Below, piece after piece: positions 1-7,659 of a stretch of DNA of 64,000 nt (position 1 is its first letter; every line of letters starts with the position of its first letter). The stretch covers positions 1,178,001 through 1,242,000 of the forward strand of contig OZ253960.1 of assembly GCA_965267435.1 (NCBI GenBank). Reading direction: 5' to 3'. The position numbers were made by a program, and so were the translations under genes. Source of the DNA: JAWPMT01 sp965267435. Its GTDB lineage: Bacteria > Bacteroidota > Bacteroidia > Cytophagales > Cyclobacteriaceae. Below the pieces are notes generated by a model. The model saw only the letters and a list, made by a program, of their open reading frames with translations. It did not search any database and was not told the DNA's origin.

Positions 1-1842
1 GAAGTCTTCATCTATTGCATATAAGGCAGGACCTTTTGTTATCATTTCACCTGAGGGTCCTTCAACAGTGGTGCCTGCATTTGGGAAAAAATCGCCGGGA
101 GTTGCTCTGGATGCGCCAATCTTCTGAACTGCCGGATGCTTAAGAAATTCCGACTTGATATAATCAAGACTCTTTTGAACACGGTAATCCCATCCGTACT
201 GGATTACAAGGACCTGGTTCGAGTCGAAACCCTTGTCATGCTGCCGAAGGAAATTGAGTTGATTGGAGATGACGACTGTCCCTGTGAGTAAGATGATGGA
301 AAGCGCAAACTGCAGCACCACCAAGGATTTCCTGAGCCAAGCGCCCTCTGATGACGTCCTGAACGAACCGCGAAGCACTGTAACCGGTTTGAAATTGGAA
401 AGTACAAATGCTGGGTAGCTGCCAGCAAGAATACCGATAAGACCAAGTGCAACGATTGCCGTTAGCATGCTTTCGGGAGTGAAAAGCCACGTGGCGGGCA
501 GAGGTTTGTCCACGAGAATTTCCAAGTAGCCATGACCAATAGAAAGTAACAACGCCGCCACTACGGCTGCCATGCATGTCAACAAGACGGCCTCAAATAG
601 AAATTGTAGAATCAGTGCCCTTCTATGCGATCCGATGGTCTTACGAATGGCCACCTCCTTGGCTCTTTCCAGGGAGCGCGCGGTAGCGAGATTGGTGAAA
701 TTGATACAGGCGATGACCAGGATGAAAATAGCAATCGAAATAAACAGGTAGATGTTACTGCGATTGCCTACCGGCCCGGGCTGCCTTCCAGCCTCGGAGT
801 TCAGGTAAGCATCGGCAATAGGTTCAAACCGAAAGGTGTAAGCGTACTCGCTGTCGTAATACTTCTCCAAAAAGGCCGGCACTTGCTCTTCAAGGTCTGC
901 AGCATTAGCATCGTCATGCAGCGTAAAATAGGTGTAGAAATCCACGTACCCCCAAGCATCAAATATGTTTGGCCTCCTATTGATGAAGGAAGTCATGGAG
1001 ATGAACCCGTCGAAAGTGAAGTGCGAGTTGGGTGGTATTTCATAAACCGCCGTTACTTCATATCGGTCCTCTCCGTCCATTAGTAGTGTTTTTCCAATTG
1101 GATCTTCGGCCCCGAAGTATTTCTCGGCCATCTTCCTGGACAATACAATCGTATTCGGCCTGGTCAAAGCTGTGGCCGGATTACCCGCTAACCAATTCCA
1201 TGTAAAGATCTGATGCAGCGTAGAATCCGCAAATGGGATGTTCTTCTCTTGGAAGCGATTGTCCTCGTACTCGACAAGCCAGTCCATGGGACTTGTGAAT
1301 CTCCCTATGCTTTCGATCTGCGGGAAATACTCAATCATCGCATCGGCGATGGGCGCATTGCCCCAAACCTGATGCTCACTGATCGGGAATACCTTACCAT
1401 CTATTTCCTCGCCCTTCTCTCCAAAATAGTGCAGCACTCGATGTATGCGGTCAAATTTCTCATTGTAGGTGTCATAAGACAACTCATTCTTCACGTAGAT
1501 AAGAATGAGGAGACAGGAGGCGATACCGACACCGAGACCAGCCACATTGAGCAGTGAGAAGGTCTTGTTACGGAGAATGCTTCGTAGGCTGACCTTGTAG
1601 TAATTTTTAAACATGCCGTAGTTATTGAGTTTTTGAGTTCCTTCTGGTTTTCGGACGATGCTAGGACGGAAGAAGCGGATCACGTTCCACACGTAGCGCC
1701 TGCGGGCAGTATTCGTGCCCTTGGTCTCCACTTCCTCATAGAATTGCTCTTCCATGTCGCCCAGGATACTCTCCTGCAGCGCCGGTTTGCAATACCACTC
1801 GAAGAACTTTTGAAAGCCCTTAGGGGGATCCGTGTTAGGCAT
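1..1842 (-). CDS. FtsX/MacB-type ABC transporter permease with N-terminal prefix domain (partial)
   Basis: Open from the start codon at 1842 to the left edge, so the C-terminus is missing. About the first 65 residues (PPKGFQKFFEWYC, then SILGDMEEQFYEE) form the cytoplasmic permease prefix seen before many Bacteroidota MacB-like permeases. A first membrane helix follows (LLNVAGLGVGIASCLLIL), then a large periplasmic MacB-PCD domain, then helices with FTNLATARSLERAKEVAIRKTIG, the usual FtsX signature. The family exports peptides or lipids, or transmits force across the envelope, together with a separate ATPase; none is visible here. The ATG lies inside the end of the PadR gene (8-base overlap, ATGCCTAA), so the two are translationally coupled and PadR probably controls it. 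Substrate unknown. Confidence 0.9.
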   Translation of the reverse strand, partial: MPNTDPPKGFQKFFEWYCKPALQESILGDMEEQFYEEVETKGTNTARRRYVWNVIRFFRPSIVRKPEGTQKLNNYGMFKNYYKVSLRSILRNKTFSLLNVAGLGVGIASCLLILIYVKNELSYDTYNEKFDRIHRVLHYFGEKGEEIDGKVFPISEHQVWGNAPIADAMIEYFPQIESIGRFTSPMDWLVEYEDNRFQEKNIPFADSTLHQIFTWNWLAGNPATALTRPNTIVLSRKMAEKYFGAEDPIGKTLLMDGEDRYEVTAVYEIPPNSHFTFDGFISMTSFINRRPNIFDAWGYVDFYTYFTLHDDANAADLEEQVPAFLEKYYDSEYAYTFRFEPIADAYLNSEAGRQPGPVGNRSNIYLFISIAIFILVIACINFTNLATARSLERAKEVAIRKTIGSHRRALILQFLFEAVLLTCMAAVVAALLLSIGHGYLEILVDKPLPATWLFTPESMLTAIVALGLIGILAGSYPAFVLSNFKPVTVLRGSFRTSSEGAWLRKSLVVLQFALSIILLTGTVVISNQLNFLRQHDKGFDSNQVLVIQYGWDYRVQKSLDYIKSEFLKHPAVQKIGASRATPGDFFPNAGTTVEGPSGEMITKGPALYAIDEDF

Positions 1843-2170
1843 AGCTGAACTTGAGCTGAGGAGCGAGGTTCCAGAGTTTGGTCCTGGCGTCTTTCATCTC
1901 TTGCAGCAGTACGCGACCGGCGTTGGTGATCTTGAAGAAGCGCTTCTTCCTGCCTCCTCGCGAATTGGTAGCTCCCCCCATATGCGACTGCAAGTAGCCT
2001 TTTTCCTCCAATCGGTATAGGGTGATGTGGACGGAACTGAGGTTGACCTCTCGACCTTGATGCTCCTTGATCGCCTTGACAATGGTATTGCCATAAGCGT
2101 CCTCTTCCAGGATCAGCACCATCGTCAAAATGAGTTCTTCGAATTCTCCCAGGTATGTCGTTCGTCCCAT
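1835..2170 (-). CDS. PadR family transcriptional regulator
   Basis: A 111-residue winged-helix protein. Start chosen at MGRTTYLGEFEELIL, because the upstream in-frame extension has no family similarity and would swallow the promoter. The core reads LSSVHITLYRLEEKGYL (recognition helix) followed by the wing GGRKKRFFKITNAG, typical of PadR, including the RGGRKKR/FFKIT turn. PadR proteins are usually repressors released by small hydrophobic or phenolic ligands, and in Bacteroidota this short form commonly sits directly before a prefix-domain FtsX permease, as here. A palindrome over its own -7 element suggests autoregulation. Ligand unknown. Confidence 0.92.
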   Translation of the reverse strand: MGRTTYLGEFEELILTMVLILEEDAYGNTIVKAIKEHQGREVNLSSVHITLYRLEEKGYLQSHMGGATNSRGGRKKRFFKITNAGRVLLQEMKDARTKLWNLAPQLKFSYA

Positions 2171-2179
2171 TATTATTGA

Positions 2180-2197
2180 ATTTGTAAAACAAATATA
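2180..2197 (-). promoter_or_regulatory. PadR-operon promoter -7 element with overlapping palindrome
   Basis: On the reverse strand positions 2197-2190 read TATATTTG, a perfect match to the Bacteroidota -7 consensus TAnnTTTG, ending 20 bases before the PadR ATG. The same bases form half of a perfect palindrome, ATTTGT-aaa-ACAAAT (2180-2194). A repressor bound there would block polymerase, so this is a candidate PadR autoregulatory operator. A weaker inverted repeat, CATTTCT-N14-AGAAATG, lies just upstream at 2203-2230. Confidence 0.55.
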
Positions 2198-2295
2198 CGG
2201 GGCATTTCTATTAGAGTTGTAAAAGAAATGAAAAATGTGCTTGAACATTGGGTCTGTAGAAAGTGCTAAATTGATCTTTAAACCCACAGCCACTT

Positions 2296-3054
2296 ATGAG
2301 AATCAGCACGCTATTACTTATCGTCTGTACTGCCTTGCTGGGTTGCAAGACGAGCCAGATGGGCACTTCTGGAGGTGATACGATCGATGCAGCTTACGCA
2401 CAGTCCATACGGGAGGCGATGTCCCCAGGACCGGAGAAGGTTTACTCCCAGCTAGTAGGTATCAACCCACAAAACCAAAACCTTGTGTGGAAGGATGTCG
2501 ATGGAAACAGATACCTAAAAATGGTAGCATGGAAGGCCCGAAAAGACTTCTACGAACCGTACCTCGATTCAGCGTTTTATAACACCGGTGCCTTCCCGGT
2601 TTGGGTTACCACAGCGCCTGAGTTGCTCCGACGGATGAAGGCGCTAGCTCCCAGGGATCCGAATCTACGGCTCAGGCAACTCCTGGGGCTGCCACCCAAT
2701 GCTGAATACAACTACTTCATTGAGTTTTGGGTGAGGCCTGCAGACCTCTTTCGGCCATGTCCCGACAAAGAAATCGACGATAGCGAGTGTGAACTCTGCT
2801 TTTCAGAGGAAGACCAGGCTGACGAGCCCCATGTCAAATGGATCAATGACCTACGTGTCAATAGCTACTATGCCTGCGATTTGTACAATAAGTATCCATG
2901 GACGCAATTGGGCTATACATATGATTGGCACCCTGACAACAAGTCACACGTGGGGCTCAGCGAATTTGTGATAGGGAGGGATAAGGACGTCATCATCGAA
3001 GCGATCTATACCACGGAGGAGTATCTTGCACTTGATCCAAGTACCAGTAATTGA
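2296..3054 (+). CDS. Hypothetical lipoprotein
   Basis: 252 residues starting MRISTLLLIVCTALLGCKTS: a lipoprotein signal peptide with the lipobox LLGC, so it is predicted to be anchored to the outer or inner membrane. No family recognised. The mature part is soluble, rich in W, Y and P, and holds three clustered cysteines (RPCPDKEIDDSECELC) plus YYACDLY, which may form disulfides or bind a metal. It is divergent from the PadR gene with 125 bases between starts, and its stop lies a few bases before the HD-domain gene, so the two are probably co-transcribed. Confidence 0.75.
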   Translation: MRISTLLLIVCTALLGCKTSQMGTSGGDTIDAAYAQSIREAMSPGPEKVYSQLVGINPQNQNLVWKDVDGNRYLKMVAWKARKDFYEPYLDSAFYNTGAFPVWVTTAPELLRRMKALAPRDPNLRLRQLLGLPPNAEYNYFIEFWVRPADLFRPCPDKEIDDSECELCFSEEDQADEPHVKWINDLRVNSYYACDLYNKYPWTQLGYTYDWHPDNKSHVGLSEFVIGRDKDVIIEAIYTTEEYLALDPSTSN

Positions 3055-3059
3055 GAACC

Positions 3060-3611
3060 ATGGAACCGAAACGGGTAAGCTTCGCGCACATGAAGGATGG
3101 AACTAAGGAAGATTTTGAGATCATCAGAGACAATGATCGGGAAACGGCCTTGGGGCTGGCCAATCGGATCCTGGAGCATTTAAAGCTTTTGGAGGATGAC
3201 GATGGCGCCTATCACATCAGTAGATTGGATCACTGCCTGCAAACAGCCACCAGAGCGGAAAGGGATGGCGCTGACGATGAATGGGTCGTGGCTGCGCTTC
3301 TCCATGACATCGGGGATGTATTGGCACCCTTTTCCCATGCCGAGGTTTCCTACGAGATCCTTCGGCCTTTTCTTCGTGATGAAGTGGCCTGGACGGTGAA
3401 GCATCATGGGATCTTCCAAATGAAGTACAACAAGGCCTTGCCGGAGGAGAAGAGGAACCTCAGGGACCAATTCCGGGATCATCCCTACTATGATTCAGCG
3501 CTCAGGTTTGTGGAGCAATGGGATCAGGCCTCCTTCGATCCTGCGTATGATGCACTGCCACTCGACCACTTTAGACCGGTGGTCGAAAGAGTGATCAAGA
3601 AAGCCAACTAA
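3060..3611 (+). CDS. HD-domain oxygenase of the PhnZ/TmpB-like family (COG4341-like)
   Basis: 183 residues from ATG 3060; a TTG at 3051 overlapping the previous stop is a possible alternative. The metal-binding pattern of an HD protein is complete: LDHCLQTATRA (H58), LLHDIGD (H82-D83), SHAEV (H93) and VKHHGIFQ (H115-H116). The combination of LDHCLQTATRA, ALLHDIGD and KHHGIFQ matches the family of PhnZ and TmpB, mixed-valent diiron oxygenases that cleave C-P bonds of hydroxyphosphonates, rather than HD phosphohydrolases. No phosphonate dioxygenase partner (PhnY/TmpA-like) is adjacent, so the substrate is open. Cytoplasmic. Confidence 0.8.
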   Translation: MEPKRVSFAHMKDGTKEDFEIIRDNDRETALGLANRILEHLKLLEDDDGAYHISRLDHCLQTATRAERDGADDEWVVAALLHDIGDVLAPFSHAEVSYEILRPFLRDEVAWTVKHHGIFQMKYNKALPEEKRNLRDQFRDHPYYDSALRFVEQWDQASFDPAYDALPLDHFRPVVERVIKKAN

Positions 3612-3629
3612 CGGTCGAAATCAGGCACT

Positions 3630-5180
3630 CTACTTTAATTCCAGCTGCTCAACATTGCCCCCTTCACCTCTTAGCGTCGCGTAGGTTTGCACCATTTCCG
3701 CCAGCTTTTCCGGATTGGCTTCAGCCAAATTCTGTTGCTCTCCCAGATCATTACTCAGGTTATACAGCTGATACTCCGCACCATTGCCCAATTCGATATT
3801 GACCATCCTCTGGACCGCGGGCCCCTCGTAGGGCGGTATCATCACCCAGTCTCCCACGCGAAGTGCCGTTCTGGTGGTAGCCTCGATCACGAGGTTTTCC
3901 CGACCGGTCTGGCCATTGCCAAGAAACGCATCCAGGAGATTTTCGCTGTCAGGCCCAGATTCCTTGCTGCCCACAAGGGCGGCGATTGAAGTCAAGAAAT
4001 CCAGTTGAGAGACAATGGCATCGCTTACTCCGGGTTGTATGGTGCCTGGCCAATAGCTCGCGAAGGGTACCCTTGTGCCCGCCTCAAACAAGCTGTATTT
4101 ACCACCTCTCAATCCGCCCGCCGGATCGTGATCGCCAATCTTTTCCACCGCATCGTCATAGTAACCATCATTGAGTACAGGCCCGTTGTCACTGGAAAAA
4201 AGGATGAGTGTGTTCTCAGCGAGTCCCTCGGTTTCAAGGGTTTTCAGCAGTTCACCAATGCACCAGTCGGCTTCCAGAATCACGTCGCCACGCGCGCCCA
4301 TTCCTGACTTGCCTACAAACTCCGGGGCGGGTGTCCGTGGTACATGGGGCTGTTGCAAGGCGTAGTAGAGGAAGAAGGGACCCTGCTTGTTTTCTTTGAT
4401 GAATTTCTGAGCCTCCGCCAGGAAGTCGTAAGCCATTTCCTCATCGACCCACTCGGCCGAGTCGCCACCCTTCATGAATCCGATCCGCGGAATACCGTTG
4501 ACGATGCTATTGTTGTGCCCATGATGCCACCGCATCTTCAAAAGTTCGGGATTGTCTTTGCCGGTGGGCTCTCCATCGAAGTTCTCCTGATAACTCACCT
4601 GGATAGGATCCGCTGGGTCAAGGTTCTCCACGTACCCATTCCGGATGTACACGGTGGGCACGCGGTCCTGAGTAGCGGCCATGATGTAGCTCTCGTCGAA
4701 TCCCACTTCGTTAGGTCCAGGCCCGACGCGCTGATTCCAGTCCACTTGTCCATCTCCAAGGCCAAGGTGCCATTTGCCGACAATGGCCGTTCGGTAACCC
4801 TGGGCACCGAGCATTCGAGGAATGGTCATCTGTGCCGTATCCAACAAAAGGGGTGCCGTACCTGGCAGGATACGGGCATTGCGATTGCGCCAGGGGTAGG
4901 TACCCGTGAGGAGGGCATATCGACTGGGCGTGCAGGTCGCTGAAGACGCGTAGCCGTTGGTGAACTTCATCCCGCCATTCACCAATTTGTCCATATTGGG
5001 TGTGCTCAATTCCGTGGCACCATAGGCGCTGACGTCCCCATAGCCCAAGTCGTCTGCATAAATGATGATGATGTTAGGTTGGTCCTTTTGTGCGGCCCCC
5101 TCGGAGTTGTCAGTGGATTGTTGACTGCAATAGGAACAGAGGAGCAGGAGGGATAAAAGTGTGACGGGCAGGTTTTTCAT
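3630..5180 (-). CDS. Sulfatase, arylsulfatase A-like lipoprotein (S1 family)
   Basis: 516 residues. The N-terminus MKNLPVTLLSLLLLCSYC is a lipoprotein-like signal. NIIIIYADDLGYGD supplies the two aspartates that bind calcium (D43, D44). SATCTPSRYALLTG is the sulfatase signature, with C83 the residue converted to formylglycine (CxPSR) and R87. GKWHLG (K136, H138) and SSDNGPVLNDG are further active-site segments. It hydrolyses sulfate esters, probably of sulfated polysaccharides or arylsulfates, in the periplasm or at the cell surface. No formylglycine-generating enzyme or polysaccharide-utilisation locus is adjacent. Convergent with the HD gene (18 bases between stops). Confidence 0.93.
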   Translation of the reverse strand: MKNLPVTLLSLLLLCSYCSQQSTDNSEGAAQKDQPNIIIIYADDLGYGDVSAYGATELSTPNMDKLVNGGMKFTNGYASSATCTPSRYALLTGTYPWRNRNARILPGTAPLLLDTAQMTIPRMLGAQGYRTAIVGKWHLGLGDGQVDWNQRVGPGPNEVGFDESYIMAATQDRVPTVYIRNGYVENLDPADPIQVSYQENFDGEPTGKDNPELLKMRWHHGHNNSIVNGIPRIGFMKGGDSAEWVDEEMAYDFLAEAQKFIKENKQGPFFLYYALQQPHVPRTPAPEFVGKSGMGARGDVILEADWCIGELLKTLETEGLAENTLILFSSDNGPVLNDGYYDDAVEKIGDHDPAGGLRGGKYSLFEAGTRVPFASYWPGTIQPGVSDAIVSQLDFLTSIAALVGSKESGPDSENLLDAFLGNGQTGRENLVIEATTRTALRVGDWVMIPPYEGPAVQRMVNIELGNGAEYQLYNLSNDLGEQQNLAEANPEKLAEMVQTYATLRGEGGNVEQLELK

Positions 5181-5202
5181 AGGTCTTGCAAGATAACTGT
5201 CA

Positions 5203-5210
5203 CAAAACTA
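5203..5210 (-). promoter_or_regulatory. Candidate -7 promoter element of the sulfatase gene
   Basis: The reverse strand reads TAGTTTTG, a perfect TAnnTTTG match, 22 bases upstream of the sulfatase start codon. No convincing -33 TTTG is visible at the expected spacing, so strength and factor are uncertain. Confidence 0.4.
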
Positions 5211-5408
5211 TTGCATGAGAGCTGTCTCTGGGGGGGGCATACGGTCAATTTGGTGTAACGAATCGATCAGATTGCGGGGCGCTGGGGTTCTGGATTTTTT
5301 GGAAAAACTTCAATTGGCCCTTTTTGAGATCCCTATCGTCTTTGTAGTAGCGTTGACATGAAAGGAAGAACAGTGGTGGCCCGTCATTGAAAAGAATTAA
5401 TCTTGCGC

Positions 5409-6587
5409 ATGCACAGAAATGTTTGGATCCTGATGTTGGCACAGATGTTCATGATGTCGATGAACTCGCTGAACGTCTTCGTTGGAGGGATCATTGGCAC
5501 GCAGTTGGCTCCTTCTGAGAAACTAGCGACACTTCCAGTGGCTAGCATTATCGTGGGGACAGCTATGGCCACGGTGCCCGTGGCTATGCTCATGCGACGG
5601 CTGGGACGTAAAAGGACCTTTCTATGGATCGCGGTGTACTCGATTTTTGTGGCGGGTCTCGCTTCCTACGCCATCACGATCCAGAGCTTCTATCTCTTCA
5701 CATTTAGCACCTTCTTACTGGGTGCCAATGCCGCCAGCATTATGCAGTTTCGCTTCGCCTCCATGGAGAGTGTCGACGCCGATCTGATGCCCAAGGCCGC
5801 ATCGTACGTGTTGATCGGCGGCATTGCGGCGGCCTTTCTTGGTCCTGAAACAGCGCTGCTTGGCCGCGACCTCCTCAGGGTCGAGTTTGCGGGATCTTTC
5901 CTTTTGCTTGCAGGGCTTTTTGTCATTGGGGCGGGCATACTGGCGCTTTATCAGAATACGGAGACTGCGAGCGGCACTTCATCCGAGGCACCACGAAAGC
6001 TTAGCGAGATCATCAGTCAACGAACATTTTGGCTGGCGCTTATGGCGGCCACCATCGGTTATGCCGTGATGAGCTTCATTATGACAGCTACGCCTGTGAG
6101 CATGCATGTTATGGATGGGCATTCGCTTAACCATACCAAAATGGTGATCCAAAGTCACATAGTGGCCATGTTCTTGCCATCGCTCATCACAGGTTTTCTC
6201 ATCAAAAGGTTTGGGCTCATCAAAATCATGGTCGCAGGGCTCGTAGCCTATTTCATTTGCATTGCCTTTGCTTTTGCCGGACATAACATTCACAATTATT
6301 GGTTAGCACTGGTGCTACTTGGGGTAGGGTGGAACTTCCTCTTCGTGTCCGGAACAGCCCTGCTACCGCAGACTTACCGGGACAGTGAGCGTTTTAAAGT
6401 CCAGGCATTCAACGAATTCTTTTTGTTTACCTCTCAGGCCATGGCCGCCTTGTCAGCCGGATGGGTCGTCTTCGAATTCGGCTGGGAGCTGCTTTTGGGT
6501 ATGTCTATTCCGTTTATTGTGCTGCAATTGGGCCTGGTTATTTGGTGGCTGTACAACCGGAACCAGGAAACGAGAACTGCCGGGTAG
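5409..6587 (+). CDS. Major facilitator superfamily (MFS) transporter
   Basis: About 392 residues from ATG 5409 (a TTG lies two codons upstream). The protein is almost wholly hydrophobic with about 12 predicted helices. LMRRLGRKRTFLWIA after helix 2 matches the MFS loop motif (GxxxDRxGRRK-like), and ITGFLIKRFGLIKIM is the equivalent loop in the second half. The substrate cannot be told; overall it resembles small drug/metabolite efflux carriers. Divergent from the sulfatase with a 228-base intergenic region. The gene downstream starts 184 bases later and is probably separate. Confidence 0.88.
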   Translation: MHRNVWILMLAQMFMMSMNSLNVFVGGIIGTQLAPSEKLATLPVASIIVGTAMATVPVAMLMRRLGRKRTFLWIAVYSIFVAGLASYAITIQSFYLFTFSTFLLGANAASIMQFRFASMESVDADLMPKAASYVLIGGIAAAFLGPETALLGRDLLRVEFAGSFLLLAGLFVIGAGILALYQNTETASGTSSEAPRKLSEIISQRTFWLALMAATIGYAVMSFIMTATPVSMHVMDGHSLNHTKMVIQSHIVAMFLPSLITGFLIKRFGLIKIMVAGLVAYFICIAFAFAGHNIHNYWLALVLLGVGWNFLFVSGTALLPQTYRDSERFKVQAFNEFFLFTSQAMAALSAGWVVFEFGWELLLGMSIPFIVLQLGLVIWWLYNRNQETRTAG

Positions 6588-6771
6588 CATCAGGTCCGCG
6601 CTATTCACATCTTAAATCAACTACTGAATTCGTTGTCTCCATCCAGGCTTCGAATACCTGCAAGCCGTTTTCTGATGACCAACTCCGTTGCACTCCACTG
6701 ATGATCACTCATCCAACGGTTGGTCCCTCGAATATTGGGATCACGGATGCTGGCGGCTTTCTTTGCCTGAG

Positions 6772-7398
6772 ATGAGATGCATAATTACAGCCGTCCTATT
6801 CTGTTCACTATTCGCCGTCCGCGGACAGAGGACGATACACGAAGTTCGAGCGGGGAGCGAAGTACTGAAGTACGCCTTGACCTTACCAGACAAATTCGAA
6901 GAAGGAAAGTCATACCCTGTCCTCCTGCTGCCAGCTACCATAGACGAACCTTTTATCTACAAAGGGGAAGGGGGGGCATCCAGGGGTTGGATCCTGGTCG
7001 AATCGCCCATCAATATCAAGAATTCCGCCTTACTTCCAATGCTTGTAGACAGCTTGAAATCCGCCATGAGCATATCGTCTGTATACATTCTTGGTATTTC
7101 AGCCAACAGCAGCGGCGCATTCAGTTTGGCTGCGCAATACGACCAGCTCGATGGTGTGATTGGCGTGCCGGGCTACCCTCGGTCCCAAGCGGACTGGAAG
7201 GGTCTCAAGGCCAAGAGGGTCTTGCTGGTAGTTGGCAGCAGGGATAGCCATTGGTTGACACAGTCGCAGGCGACGTTCGAGGGATTAACAGCAATGGACG
7301 CGAATGTAAGACTGGAGATAATCCCAGGAGGCGGCCATATCCTCCACGACATTACGGGGGACCCATTTTTTGAGCTGATCGAATATCTTAAGAACTGA
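6772..7398 (+). CDS. Secreted alpha/beta-hydrolase-fold protein
   Basis: 208 residues with start at MRCIITAVLFCSLFAVRGQ, a signal peptide ending at an AVRGQ cleavage site; the longer in-frame extension upstream lacks sense as protein. The fold is suggested by YPVLLLPAT (strand 3), YILGISANSSGAFSLAAQY (nucleophile-elbow region, though the motif is not a clean GxSxG), VLLVVGSRDSHW (acid region) and IIPGGGHILHD (histidine region). The order fits a small esterase or dienelactone-hydrolase-like enzyme. The nucleophile is ambiguous (S in GIS or NSSG), so activity is unsure. Periplasmic or secreted. Confidence 0.65.
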   Translation: MRCIITAVLFCSLFAVRGQRTIHEVRAGSEVLKYALTLPDKFEEGKSYPVLLLPATIDEPFIYKGEGGASRGWILVESPINIKNSALLPMLVDSLKSAMSISSVYILGISANSSGAFSLAAQYDQLDGVIGVPGYPRSQADWKGLKAKRVLLVVGSRDSHWLTQSQATFEGLTAMDANVRLEIIPGGGHILHDITGDPFFELIEYLKN

Positions 7399-7659
7399 AT
7401 TCCTCAGTAAACTGAACGAGCATCTGGAGGTATCTGGACCCATGTGCTAGTCCGACGACCAAAGCCCAAAACAGGGTTCGTCGCCGGCCTTCATTCGTAC
7501 GGATCGGCGTCTCGAAATGACCTTATTACGGATGATACGCCGATTTTACCCACCTAGCGCGTAGGAAATACCATTTCTGGGGGTTTCTTCTATTTTGCGG
7601 CCTTAGCTAAGTGCAGACGCCAGCCATACATCGCCAAGTCTGACCAAAACAAAATATTC
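7399..7659. other. Intergenic region with two hairpins, one terminator-like
   Basis: No credible gene. Hairpin 1: CGACGA (7453-7458) pairs with TCGTCG (7478-7483). Hairpin 2: ATCGGCGT (7503-7510) pairs perfectly with ACGCCGAT (7537-7544) across a 26-base loop and is followed by TTT, so it may terminate the upstream hydrolase transcript. The rest, 7548-7659, should contain the promoter of the chemoreceptor-like gene, but no clean TAnnTTTG match is seen. Confidence 0.4.
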
